Of a stretch of DNA of 64,000 nt, positions 45,482 through 53,930 are shown in pieces (positions within the stretch are counted from its first letter, which is position 1; each line of letters begins with the position of its first letter). Source of the stretch: Lachnospiraceae bacterium (GTDB taxonomy: Bacteria; Bacillota; Clostridia; Lachnospirales; Lachnospiraceae); contig SVFN01000008.1 in assembly GCA_015056815.1 (NCBI GenBank), positions 62,001-126,000 of the forward strand, written 5' to 3'. Under the pieces are notes generated by a model. It worked only from the letters and a program-made list of their open reading frames with translations, had not been told where the DNA came from and did no database searches. A program made the position numbers and the translations under genes.

Positions 45482-46115
45482 GTAGTAGTCCTCCTTTTCC
45501 TATATTTTGGCAACATTCCGATTCTTTCCCTGAAACTGTTACCTTCTTTTGCATACTTCCTTTATAAAAAAACACACTGAATTCAAGAGCTTACCGCCCC
45601 CTGAATCCATTGTGTTCTATGCACCTTAAATCTGTCATACCCGAACAGATCGGGTCTGTCTGTCTATCTGTCTGTCAAAAATTATCGCTCTGTTTTTCAT
45701 ATATTCTACCCCTGTTTTGCAAACCCTGCCCCAAATCTGTTTTTTGTTTGTTTATTCTAACAAATTACTGCTGTACAAAGATAATATCGGCATTTATATG
45801 CGATTTCTTAATTGTTTTTTTACTATTTTGTTACTATTTCTATATTTTCACATTTTTCTGTTGTATATCATTTTTTTAAACACCTTTCAAGTGTGTTTTA
45901 TCATTATAACACATGCAGTTCGCCCTAGTTCGCCCTGAAATGAATTTTTCCACGCATATATGATCAAAAAACGCCACTTTTTCGAGCATATTCTACCCAC
46001 TTTTATATTCTAAAAATTTTAATGGATTTTCGCACAATTTTCGTATTGCCTGCCAAAGTCATATTCCTGCAAATAGGACATGTGTTTAATGCTTACCATA
46101 TTTCCATATATTCTC
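45482..46115. other. AT-rich intergenic region upstream of the surface protein genes
   Basis: 634 nt without a convincing gene. The base composition is much more AT-rich than the flanks. It contains a short TCTG-type tandem stretch near 45655-45677 and TAGAAT-type promoter-like sequence, but no clear single promoter. The surface gene ribosome site region is near 45485-45500. No terminator of the radical SAM operon could be seen close to 46116. Confidence 0.4.
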
Positions 46116-47444
46116 TCAAATAATATTCGGTACGATCCCTTTTTTGATCTGCGATCGGTAAAAGAGATTGACAAAAAAGTAAAACATCACATTGTATGGT
46201 CTCTTTAAAAAGGCCGTTGTGAAAAGTGTCCTCTTTAAGATACTCTTGATCGAATATACCTCATTGTACAGATCCCAGTATGCCTTCGTCAGCTCCTCCG
46301 GTGTCATGTTCTTCGGAACATGGACGGCTTCACAGGCATTGTAGGAATACATATCGGTATTGTAGATCCTGTTTTGTTTCTTCATCTCGTCGTAATATTC
46401 CGTCCCGGGGATCGGGGTTAAGATATAAAACCTCGGCACTGCGATATGGTTGTCTGCCACGAAGCTTGCGGTCTTTCGGATAGAACTTAAGGTGTCTCCC
46501 TCCGCGCCGACGACCATCTCCGTCGAAATATCGATCCCATGCTTTCGTATGATCTTTATCTGCCCGGCATAGCTGTCCGGATCCGCCCAGGCCTTGTGCA
46601 TGCCGACCAGGCTTTCCCTGTTGATACTCTCGAGTCCGAAGCTCATCATATAGCAGCCACTCGAAGCGATCATCTGCAAAAGCTCCTCATCCTTTGCGAT
46701 ATCAATCGAACACTGGGTCATCCAGTACATTTTGAGCTTTTTGATCTCGGCACACAGCTCGATCGCGTAATCCCTGTCGGAAAAAATATTGTCATCCAAA
46801 AGCAGGAACTGCTTAAATCCCAGCTCTCTGACCCGCCTGATATCACGGATGACCTCCGGGATCTCGCGTTTTAAATACTGCCCATGATACAGACAGTAGA
46901 TCGAACAGAAGCTGCAGGTCTTCGGGCAGCCTCTGCCGGCCTGAACCGGGAGAAAATTTCCAATCTTTTTGGACAGGATCAGCTCATACTTCGGGATGGG
47001 ATACGTCAGTTTCGTCAGCTTTTTCCGATAGACTTTTTTTAAGTTTCCTTCCGCGTAATCTCTTACCATTTCCGCCCAGGTCTCTTCCGAGTCACCGATC
47101 ATGACCGCATCACAGTATTTCTGTGCTTCCTGTGGCATCAGACTGACCATGTAGCCTCCGAGAATTACCGTTTTGTTTCTTTTTTTGAACTCTTTTGCAA
47201 TGTCGATGGTCCGCATGACAGCATGTCCCATGCTGCTGATCCCGATCAGTCCGGCATCGGTATCAAACGGAACATCCTCAATCGTCTCATAACAGATCTC
47301 TACTTCATAGCCTTCCGGTGTAAGTGCCGCCAGAAGCGGCAGCGCTAAACCCACAAAATATAATTTTTTCTTTTTTACCAGTATTCCATGCTGATCGTAA
47401 GGCGTCGGCTGGATCAGCAGGATCTTATATCTGTTTTCTTTCAT
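46116..47444 (-). CDS. B12-binding-type radical SAM enzyme 1
   Basis: A 442-residue protein with AAGG eight nt before ATG. The N-terminus (about 1-130) has a Rossmann-like B12-binding-type fold: KILLIQPTPYDQHG, DAGLIGISSMGHAV and TVILGGYMVSLMP. No DxHxxG motif is present, so any cobalamin would bind base-off without a protein histidine. The cluster motif CPKTCSFC near residue 180 is the radical SAM CX3CX2C. Then come ELGFKQFLLLDDNIFSD, CYMMSFGLESI and ILTPIPGTEYYDEM, as in BchE/HpnJ-like enzymes. The C-terminal 80 residues end in hydrophobic FFVNLFY. It is the last gene of the eight-gene operon and is the most distant of the four. Confidence 0.9.
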   Translation of the reverse strand: MKENRYKILLIQPTPYDQHGILVKKKKLYFVGLALPLLAALTPEGYEVEICYETIEDVPFDTDAGLIGISSMGHAVMRTIDIAKEFKKRNKTVILGGYMVSLMPQEAQKYCDAVMIGDSEETWAEMVRDYAEGNLKKVYRKKLTKLTYPIPKYELILSKKIGNFLPVQAGRGCPKTCSFCSIYCLYHGQYLKREIPEVIRDIRRVRELGFKQFLLLDDNIFSDRDYAIELCAEIKKLKMYWMTQCSIDIAKDEELLQMIASSGCYMMSFGLESINRESLVGMHKAWADPDSYAGQIKIIRKHGIDISTEMVVGAEGDTLSSIRKTASFVADNHIAVPRFYILTPIPGTEYYDEMKKQNRIYNTDMYSYNACEAVHVPKNMTPEELTKAYWDLYNEVYSIKSILKRTLFTTAFLKRPYNVMFYFFVNLFYRSQIKKGIVPNII

Positions 47445-47464
47445 ATCTGCTGCCTTTACGTTTT

Positions 47465-48799
47465 TTATTTCTCTGCCGCTTTGTCCTTTGTCGCATATTC
47501 TTTATTGAATGTGCCGAGGATCCCTGCCAGATAAATCCGCGGATAGTTTACATAATACAAGAAATCATATTCCATTTTAAAAAGCCATGCGGGTAAATGC
47601 TCCGGCCGGATCAATACGCTGGTTCCGCCGGTCCGCCGATATTCATACCGCACCAGTTTTTCTTTGTTTTCTTCATAGACCGGTGTCCCTTTAAACGGGA
47701 TCAGAATACTGAACAACACCCAGACCAGCTTTTCTTCCCGTATGAACCGGTTAATGTTCATAAAATCCTTGTGCCTGAAATCATAGTTAATGACAAACAG
47801 TCCCACGCAGACCATGTGATGATCTCTTAAGATCTTAACAGCCTTCCTGTTTAACACAACACTGGAATTTTTGTTGTATTTCTCCAGTGTGGAATCCTCC
47901 ACCGCCTCCAGACCTACCAGCATATCCCGGAAGCCCGCCTTATACAAAAGCGGCATAATGTCTTCACAGTTTACGATGCTGTCCGCCCTGGCGAACACCA
48001 TGATCGTCTTAAAGCATTTCCTCGCGATCAGCTTTTTACAGATAGTTTTGACTCTTTCTTTGTTTACCAGAAAATCATCATCCACAAAAAAGATCTTATC
48101 ATTATCCAGTTCTATGATCTCCTCCACGACCCTGTCTATTTCCCGTTCCTTGTAAACGCAGCTGTTAAACTGGCGCGAAATACAGAATTTACACTCCTGC
48201 GGGCAGGAAAACGAGCCCTTCATCAGTGAAAAACAGCCTTTCGCCAAAACCCTGAATTTTTTTCGATTCTCATAGAAGATGCTTCGGTCCGGGCGCACCC
48301 CGTAGTCGTTTATCGGAGCCCCCTTTGGCTTCTCGGTCCATTTGCCGTCTTTTTGGTATGCAAGTCCCGTACACTCTTCCAGCGCCTTTGTTTCAAATCC
48401 GTTTCTCACCGCGTGGCGCAGAGATTCCAGCCCGTTATCATAATAGACATAATCGATTTCTTCTACCATAAAATCCCTATGGTTGACCGTAACCTCCGCT
48501 CCTCCTACCATGATCTTCAGATCCGGTCTGATCGCCTTTAACTTTTTAATGATCGAAAGCGCATAGCCGGCCGTATAAGAGATTATGGAAAATCCCACAA
48601 AGCTGATCTTTTGTTTTTCAATCTGCTTCAGCAGCCTTTGAAAGCGGAAGAAAGGACTGTAAAGGCTTTCATCGTAAATACAGACCTTTTTCTTTTCTTC
48701 TTTTATCACTGCCATGATATATTCCAGTCCCAGCGGTTCCAGACTTGCCACTCTCGTATCGTAATGAACCCGGACAAACATATAATTTTCGTTTTTCAA
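47465..48799 (-). CDS. B12-binding-type radical SAM enzyme 2
   Basis: A 444-residue enzyme. It probably starts at the TTG at 48797-48799, one nt after the stop of the preceding gene, with GGGTGG about seven nt upstream. The next ATG (residue 7 in this count) has no ribosome site. The N-terminal domain begins MFVRVHYDTRVASLEPLGLEYIMAV, shared with enzyme 3. CPQECKFC near residue 195 is the radical SAM motif. FFVDDDFLVNKERVK and FRDMLVGLEAVEDSTL follow. Together with enzymes 3 and 4 it looks like a duplicated subfamily. No DxHxxG motif is present. It is probably translationally coupled to enzyme 3. Confidence 0.88.
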   Translation of the reverse strand: MKNENYMFVRVHYDTRVASLEPLGLEYIMAVIKEEKKKVCIYDESLYSPFFRFQRLLKQIEKQKISFVGFSIISYTAGYALSIIKKLKAIRPDLKIMVGGAEVTVNHRDFMVEEIDYVYYDNGLESLRHAVRNGFETKALEECTGLAYQKDGKWTEKPKGAPINDYGVRPDRSIFYENRKKFRVLAKGCFSLMKGSFSCPQECKFCISRQFNSCVYKEREIDRVVEEIIELDNDKIFFVDDDFLVNKERVKTICKKLIARKCFKTIMVFARADSIVNCEDIMPLLYKAGFRDMLVGLEAVEDSTLEKYNKNSSVVLNRKAVKILRDHHMVCVGLFVINYDFRHKDFMNINRFIREEKLVWVLFSILIPFKGTPVYEENKEKLVRYEYRRTGGTSVLIRPEHLPAWLFKMEYDFLYYVNYPRIYLAGILGTFNKEYATKDKAAEK

Positions 48800-48800
48800 G

Positions 48801-50129
48801 CTACAACCACCCCGTTTTTTTCGTATCGTATGCTGTATGAAACAACGTCCGCACCATGATCTTCGGATAGAACAGAACATGCAGCCAGTAGTAGCGCATC
48901 TGGAACATAAAAGCACTCATATGCTCCGGCGGGACCGTCACATGGAGTCCGTCCCTGTTTTTCGACCGGAAGTTGACCAGCCGGTCCTTGTACTGTTCAT
49001 AAGCATCTGTTCCTTTGTATGGCGTGAAAATGCCAAAGACCATCCACAAAAGATGATTCTCCTTTATAAACTTCACCAGATTCTTAAAGTCCTGCCTGGT
49101 CGCCGTATGGCTGATCACGAACAATCCGTCACAGACGATATTGTTTTCCCTGCAATGTCTGATCGCCAGAATATTCTCATTTTTGGAAGTCTGTTTGTTG
49201 AATGCCTTCAGCTGTTCATCGCTTACCGCCTCAAGACCGATGAGCAGGTCCCGGAATCCCGCTTTATACGCAAGCGGCAGAATATCGGGATTGGCCGCGA
49301 TGAAGTCAGCTCGGGAATAAGCCATAAATTCCTTTTTAATCCCTTTTTCTATGATTCTTTCGCAGAACTCGCGGACACGCTCTTTGTGAAAGAAAAACGT
49401 ATCGTCCACAAACCAGATCTTGTCATGTTTGATGGACTCCACTTCTTCAATGACCTGATCCATGTCAATCTCCGTATACACACCGCTGTTCATTTTGGTG
49501 CAATAGCAGAAATTGCACTGAAAGGGACAGGAAAAAGAGGCCTTGGAGAGGGCATATTTACCCTTCATAAAAATGTAGTTTTTCTTTAAGCCTTTATAAA
49601 ATTCCGACCGGTCCGGCTTTACGATAAAGCAGTCCACCGGATCTCCTTTCTCCTTTATGATCCACTTGCCTTCCTTTTTAAAGCAGATCCCGTTCTGTTT
49701 CTGTAAGACGTCGATATCCAGCCCGGCTTCCCAGATATTTTTCTGCGTCAGAAGTCCGTTGTCATGATAGACAATGTCCACATCCTCCGTGCAAAAATCC
49801 CGATAGTTTAACTCCGCCTCCGGTCCGCCTATCTGGATCATGATATCAGGGAATGCTTTTTTAAGCTGTTTTGCCCTCTTTAAGATATAATCGACCGTAT
49901 TGGCGTTCGCGTTAAAGCCGACATAATTATACCCCTCTTTTTTTATCTTTTTTTTCAGTCTGTGGAGTCTGAAAAACCAGGAGTATTGGAACTCATCCAA
50001 TATCTCACACTTGATCTTCATATCCCTGCACAGGCCCGCCACATATTCCAGACCCAGCGGTTCCAGACTGGCGACAAGAGAAGAATACTTCGGTCTGACC
50101 AATAATACTTTTAAATCCTTTTCCATCAT
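48801..50129 (-). CDS. B12-binding-type radical SAM enzyme 3
   Basis: The frame extends to 50180, but the ATG at 50129 (or the next one at 50126) has GGGGTG just upstream, giving about 442 residues. LKVLLVRPKYSSLVASLEPLGLEYVAGL and IQIGGPEAELNYRDF form the Rossmann-like N-terminal half. CPFQCNFC is the radical SAM motif, followed by another Cys (CYCTK). IWFVDDTFFFHKERVR and FRDLLIGLEAVSDEQL closely match enzyme 2. LHVTVPPEHMSAFMFQMRYYWLHVLFY near the end is also shared with enzyme 2. It follows enzyme 4 and ends with the enzyme 2 start one nt on. Confidence 0.88.
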   Translation of the reverse strand: MMEKDLKVLLVRPKYSSLVASLEPLGLEYVAGLCRDMKIKCEILDEFQYSWFFRLHRLKKKIKKEGYNYVGFNANANTVDYILKRAKQLKKAFPDIMIQIGGPEAELNYRDFCTEDVDIVYHDNGLLTQKNIWEAGLDIDVLQKQNGICFKKEGKWIIKEKGDPVDCFIVKPDRSEFYKGLKKNYIFMKGKYALSKASFSCPFQCNFCYCTKMNSGVYTEIDMDQVIEEVESIKHDKIWFVDDTFFFHKERVREFCERIIEKGIKKEFMAYSRADFIAANPDILPLAYKAGFRDLLIGLEAVSDEQLKAFNKQTSKNENILAIRHCRENNIVCDGLFVISHTATRQDFKNLVKFIKENHLLWMVFGIFTPYKGTDAYEQYKDRLVNFRSKNRDGLHVTVPPEHMSAFMFQMRYYWLHVLFYPKIMVRTLFHTAYDTKKTGWL

Positions 50130-50182
50130 CCGCACCCCGCTTTTGGTTGATTTCCATTCTCTTTGCACCTGCTTACTCATCC

Positions 50183-51538
50183 TTACAGCAGCTTTTTAAA
50201 ATACTGTATGTTTACTTTAAAAGCACCTGCCGTCAGTTTCAACGTATCATGCAACCCGTATTTTTTTACCATATACCACCAGCTTTTGGGATTGGCGGTG
50301 ATCCAGTAATACAGGACCATGGTGTACCAGTAATACTTTCGCACCGAAATTCTGGACGGCTTTACCACCAGATGCGCAAGATCCCATTTTTCATACTCGT
50401 CCTCGCGGATGATAAAATCGTTCCGGTACTGCTCATACATTTCCGTTCCCCGAAGCGGCGTGAGTGGCTGTAAATTGACAAAGATCAGTCCCAGCTTTTT
50501 GATCCACCTGCCAAGTGCGCGAAAATCCGCCCGGGTCCAGTCCAGTCCCAGAATAAAAGTACCATAGCATTCTATGTCATATTTTTGCAGGATCCTTACC
50601 GCCTGCTCATTGGTGGCCACCTGCGTCCTTTTGTTGTAATTCTCCAGATCATTGCTGCTGCAGGATTCCAGTCCCACGATCACGGCGCGAAGCCCGACCT
50701 CTTTGAGTCTCTTTATCACCGGCTCATTAGCCGCGATAAAATCCGCCCTGCCGTACACCAGATATTTTTTGCTGATGCCGTTTTGCTCCAGAAGATCGCA
50801 GAATTTCAAAAGCCTGTCTGCCCGAAACAGGAAATCATCATCCACAATGTAAATTTCTGTTTCGGGGATCGTTTTCAATTCTTCGATGATATTATCCAGA
50901 TCCCTCGCAAAATACTGATCGTCCGTCACCTGCCTGCAAAAACAGAATTTACAGTTGTAGGGACAGCCGAACGAAGTCTTGATCAGGCTGCAGTTTCTGT
51001 GAAACATGTAATAATAATATTTGCGATATTTTTTTACTTTGTCCCGATCCGGGAAGCGGTAGGTAAAGCTCGTTTCCTTTATCGGACACTGTCCCCCCTT
51101 TTGATAAACCCCCTCCGGCTTTTGCTCCTGTCCCGAATGCTCCATTCCCTCCAGGATGGACAGAAAAGTTCGCAGCCCGTTTGCACGTATGATATCATCA
51201 ATGGCAGGATCTTCAAAATCCTGAGGGTTCACTTCCGCGTGGACACCGCCAACGATGACTTTTATGGAAGGATCATACGCCTTTACCTGCTTCGCATAGT
51301 CCTTTATGATATTGACGTGGGAAATATATCCCGTGATCCCCACAACATCCGGTCTGTGTTTCTCCAAAAAGAAGGAAACCGGTCTCTTTTCCAGGATCAT
51401 ATCCACAATGACCGTTTTGTGTCCAAACGGCTCCACATTAGCGGAAATATATTCCAGCTCCAGCGGTTCGCAGATCATAACATTTTGCAGGCCGATCGTC
51501 TCCTTATGAGGCCTGGGCCTGAATAATACAATTTTCAT
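50183..51538 (-). CDS. B12-binding-type radical SAM enzyme 4
   Basis: A 451-residue enzyme with GAGGTGAGACC before ATG. The N-terminal half has IVLFRPRPHKETIGLQN, EPLELEYISANVEPFG and IKVIVGGVHAEVNP, matching a cobalamin-type domain without DxHxxG. CPYNCKFC near residue 200 is the cluster motif, with an extra CFCRQ. EIYIVDDDFLFRADRLL and LRAVIVGLESCSSNDLENYNKRTQVATNEQAV follow. The C-terminal part is rich in Tyr and Trp (KYYWYTMVLYYWITANPKSWWYM). It is first of the four radical SAM genes, 30 nt after the second acyltransferase gene. The substrate is not known. Confidence 0.9.
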   Translation of the reverse strand: MKIVLFRPRPHKETIGLQNVMICEPLELEYISANVEPFGHKTVIVDMILEKRPVSFFLEKHRPDVVGITGYISHVNIIKDYAKQVKAYDPSIKVIVGGVHAEVNPQDFEDPAIDDIIRANGLRTFLSILEGMEHSGQEQKPEGVYQKGGQCPIKETSFTYRFPDRDKVKKYRKYYYYMFHRNCSLIKTSFGCPYNCKFCFCRQVTDDQYFARDLDNIIEELKTIPETEIYIVDDDFLFRADRLLKFCDLLEQNGISKKYLVYGRADFIAANEPVIKRLKEVGLRAVIVGLESCSSNDLENYNKRTQVATNEQAVRILQKYDIECYGTFILGLDWTRADFRALGRWIKKLGLIFVNLQPLTPLRGTEMYEQYRNDFIIREDEYEKWDLAHLVVKPSRISVRKYYWYTMVLYYWITANPKSWWYMVKKYGLHDTLKLTAGAFKVNIQYFKKLL

Positions 51539-51568
51539 GGTCTCACCTCTGATGCATCCGCATCTTCG

Positions 51569-52624
51569 TTATTTCTCGTTCCCGTACACAGTTTTATGAT
51601 CGGTATTTTCCATTGTTCCGCGGCTGCAACACAATTTCCCGCGCTGCTTACTTTCAGTTTTAAACACACGGTACTCCGGAAAAGCATAATGATATTCCAG
51701 CAGACTTTTCGCATGCATGACCAGTAAATTGATAAACCGATTGGAATGATGCGCATAGAAATAACGCTTCTCCGTTGTTGCGCCGAATTTCAGTTTCGTC
51801 TCCTCCGAGGTCTGTCCGAAATCAATGATCCGGCAATGGTGCCGGATCGCATATTTAATAATGTGAAACAACATGTAATAATACAGATCCGTTGTATCTT
51901 CGGAATAATCCATGCCGCACAGCATAAAGATCAACTGCTCCTTTTGTATTTTTAACAGGACAAAGCCGATGGGGCGATCCCCTTTCAGAAAAACAAGTTT
52001 TACAGCATCGATCCGGTCAAAAAAACCTTTTTGCAGTCTCTCCAGCTTGTAAGCCGATTTCCGGTATGTGTTCAGATAAAGCGGATAAACATCTATGCTG
52101 TCGTCTTCAATCTGTCTGACCGTCAGAGAAGAACATTTTACGACTGCCTGACGGATCCGCCTGCGGTAGGAACTTCTAAGTGCCTTCAGATATTCTTCCG
52201 GTGTCGCAAAACGGTTTTGAAACATACAGGTGGGAAGCGTTTCCCCAAGTACAAAATCCTTATGCGCGATTTTTTCTTTGACATTCAGGATCAACACAGG
52301 TCCTTTCAAAGTCTTTGCAAACTCCAAAACCAGCTTCTGATCCCCGACAAATCCCTGTTCGCTCAAAGAACAGGGAAAACCAATCACGCTGGTGGTAAGT
52401 GCCAGATCCCACCGGCCGTATGTAAAAATATTTAATTTCATCCGGTAGACGATGACGCGTGCCCGCCGTTTTCCTTTTTGGATCAGATAGTATTCCTGTT
52501 CAAACGGATTTTCCGCTTTTAAGAGCTCCAAAAGAGGCGCATCAAACGGGAACTCATCTTCCGGCCTGCACGGAAATGTTTCACACCGGAGGATTTCCGG
52601 CTCATTTTCAGATTGTTTTTTCAT
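51569..52624 (-). CDS. GNAT/FemAB-like acyltransferase 2
   Basis: A 351-residue protein. The ATG at 52624 lies inside the end of the preceding gene (17-nt overlap). The second half has GNAT-like features typical of BioF2/FemAB-type acyltransferases: LRSSYRRRIRQAVVK, VFLKGDRPIGFVLLKIQKEQLIFMLCGMDYS, and DLYYYMLFHIIKYAIRHHCRIIDFGQTSEETKLKFGA. The last motif strongly resembles those of proteins that transfer amino acyl or acyl groups. No membrane segment is evident. It would accept an acyl donor, possibly the ACP of this operon, and transfer it to an amine, by inference. The first half is not assigned by eye. Confidence 0.75.
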   Translation of the reverse strand: MKKQSENEPEILRCETFPCRPEDEFPFDAPLLELLKAENPFEQEYYLIQKGKRRARVIVYRMKLNIFTYGRWDLALTTSVIGFPCSLSEQGFVGDQKLVLEFAKTLKGPVLILNVKEKIAHKDFVLGETLPTCMFQNRFATPEEYLKALRSSYRRRIRQAVVKCSSLTVRQIEDDSIDVYPLYLNTYRKSAYKLERLQKGFFDRIDAVKLVFLKGDRPIGFVLLKIQKEQLIFMLCGMDYSEDTTDLYYYMLFHIIKYAIRHHCRIIDFGQTSEETKLKFGATTEKRYFYAHHSNRFINLLVMHAKSLLEYHYAFPEYRVFKTESKQRGKLCCSRGTMENTDHKTVYGNEK

Positions 52625-53690
52625 ACACCACATACCTTTTGTGCGGCTCATCGCACAATGCCCGACAGACGCTGTCCGAATCCCTGTTTTCCTGCAGGAT
52701 CCAGGAAGATTTCACATTTTGTATCCCATGTCTTTGTAATGCCTTAAATACCTGATCGAGCAGTCCGATCACCAGCCCGCTTTTACGGTACTCCTCCAGA
52801 ACTCCGTATTCCATGATCTTGCCGGTCGTAATCCTCCTGCCGACCGCCAGATTTTTGAAAAAATGCTTCGCACCGAAAGCCTCGCCCGGTCCGGCCAGTT
52901 CATTAAAATCCGGGTACCACATGACGAAGCCCACCGGCTTTTCTCCGTGAAAAGCAAAGATGAGAGAATCCTCCTTCATAAACAGAAACAGCTCCTTCAG
53001 CATCTCTCTGTCTTCCCTGTATGTCCTTTCGTAATAATAGCGGTGATCTTTAAAGGCTTCATTATTTAAGTCGGTATAGATCTTTGCAAAAGTGTCAAAC
53101 GCTTTCCGGTCAAAAGTCCGGTAAGTATAATACCGCTCCAGCTTTCCAAGCAGCGCACCATATCGTTTCAGCCTGTTGTAATCTGCCACGGTCCGGTAAG
53201 TGTTTAAATAGATTTTTTCGCAATCCTCTCCCCCCAGAAGCTCATGATAGTACGCCGGATTTACCGCCGCCGAAAACGAGTTCTTCTCCTCATAGCGGTT
53301 GCACAAAAGACCCAGTCCGTAGTTCACATGACCGTTTAATCCGATCACGAGTTTCTTACATTGATACTGTTTCCCCAACTCAACGGCCTTTTCCAACAGC
53401 CTGCCCGCCGCTTCCTTACGTCCCGGCAGGCTCTCAAAAAAGCATAACTGGATATATTCCGGCAGAGCCTTTGCATAAACCACGATTCCCTGACAGACGG
53501 TTTTTCCTTCCTCTGACACCTGAAAAGCATGGATCTTTTTATCATTCACAAAGCTGGTCTTTCGGGCAAACAGCTCCTGCAGCATGAACAGAAAATTGTC
53601 TACATATACCGCATTGTCCCGGTACAGTTTCTTCCGAAAGTTCAGAAATTCTTTTTGTTGTTTTTTGGTGATGACTTCTTCTATTTGCAT
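52608..53690 (-). CDS. GNAT-family acyltransferase 1
   Basis: A 360-residue protein with AAGG upstream of ATG, 12 nt after the ACP gene. It begins EEVITKKQQKEFLNFRKKLYRDNAVYVDN, typical of a long GNAT family. The C-terminal half has IFAFHGEKPVGFVMWYPDFNEL, EYGVLEEYRKSGLVIGLLDQVFKALQRHG and SSWILQENRDS, consistent with an acyl-CoA or acyl-ACP N-acyltransferase. The family is generally poorly characterised. Its place directly after the ACP gene suggests that acyl-ACP is the donor. It has no membrane helix and no signal peptide. Confidence 0.75.
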   Translation of the reverse strand: MQIEEVITKKQQKEFLNFRKKLYRDNAVYVDNFLFMLQELFARKTSFVNDKKIHAFQVSEEGKTVCQGIVVYAKALPEYIQLCFFESLPGRKEAAGRLLEKAVELGKQYQCKKLVIGLNGHVNYGLGLLCNRYEEKNSFSAAVNPAYYHELLGGEDCEKIYLNTYRTVADYNRLKRYGALLGKLERYYTYRTFDRKAFDTFAKIYTDLNNEAFKDHRYYYERTYREDREMLKELFLFMKEDSLIFAFHGEKPVGFVMWYPDFNELAGPGEAFGAKHFFKNLAVGRRITTGKIMEYGVLEEYRKSGLVIGLLDQVFKALQRHGIQNVKSSWILQENRDSDSVCRALCDEPHKRYVVYEKTI

Positions 53691-53702
53691 CTTCGTTATC
53701 CT

Positions 53703-53930
53703 TCATACGTTTCCAACCCTCTGCTTCAGATATATGATCAGGTCTTCCACGGTATTGAGTTCTTTATAGTATTCCTCCTCAAGCTCTACCCCGTATTTTT
53801 CCTCGATCAGGCAGATCAGGTTGATAAAGTCAAACGAAGACAGTCCGAAATCCGTTTTAAAATTCGAAGTGGGCTCCACTTTGTCAATCCCGTAATGTTC
53901 TTTCATGATCTGTCGAAACTCATCCAGCAT
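53703..53930 (-). CDS. Acyl carrier protein
   Basis: A 75-residue acidic protein with AGGAG eight nt before ATG. It has the carrier-protein fold: YGIDKVEPTSNFKTDFGLSSFDFINLICLIEEKYGVELEE. The serine in DFGLSSFDF corresponds to the phosphopantetheine attachment site (DSL in FabACP). It overlaps the end of the upstream ligase gene by 11 nt, so the two proteins are likely made together. The non-standard LSSFD signature separates it from the primary fatty-acid ACP and fits a dedicated carrier for this pathway. Confidence 0.9.
   Translation of the reverse strand: MLDEFRQIMKEHYGIDKVEPTSNFKTDFGLSSFDFINLICLIEEKYGVELEEEYYKELNTVEDLIIYLKQRVGNV

Noticed and set aside
45482-45600. c-di-GMP riboswitch upstream of the surface protein gene
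   Set aside because: No conserved GEMM core could be found on either strand.
45655-45677. TCTG tandem stretch as a phase-variation tract
   Set aside because: It is interrupted and lies more than 150 nt from the nearest start codon. A role in switching is not supported.
45610-45938. Two Cys/Phe-rich short frames
   Set aside because: They lie in an AT-rich intergenic region with no ribosome site. Hydrophobicity follows from the T-rich composition.
48837-49589. 250-codon plus-strand open frame
   Set aside because: Antisense to radical SAM gene 3. Such frames are a by-product of the codon pattern of the real gene.
50585-51526. 313-codon open frame on the plus strand
   Set aside because: It lies wholly inside radical SAM gene 4 on the other strand. 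It has no ribosome site and no recognisable motif, whereas the minus-strand frame has a full set of family motifs.
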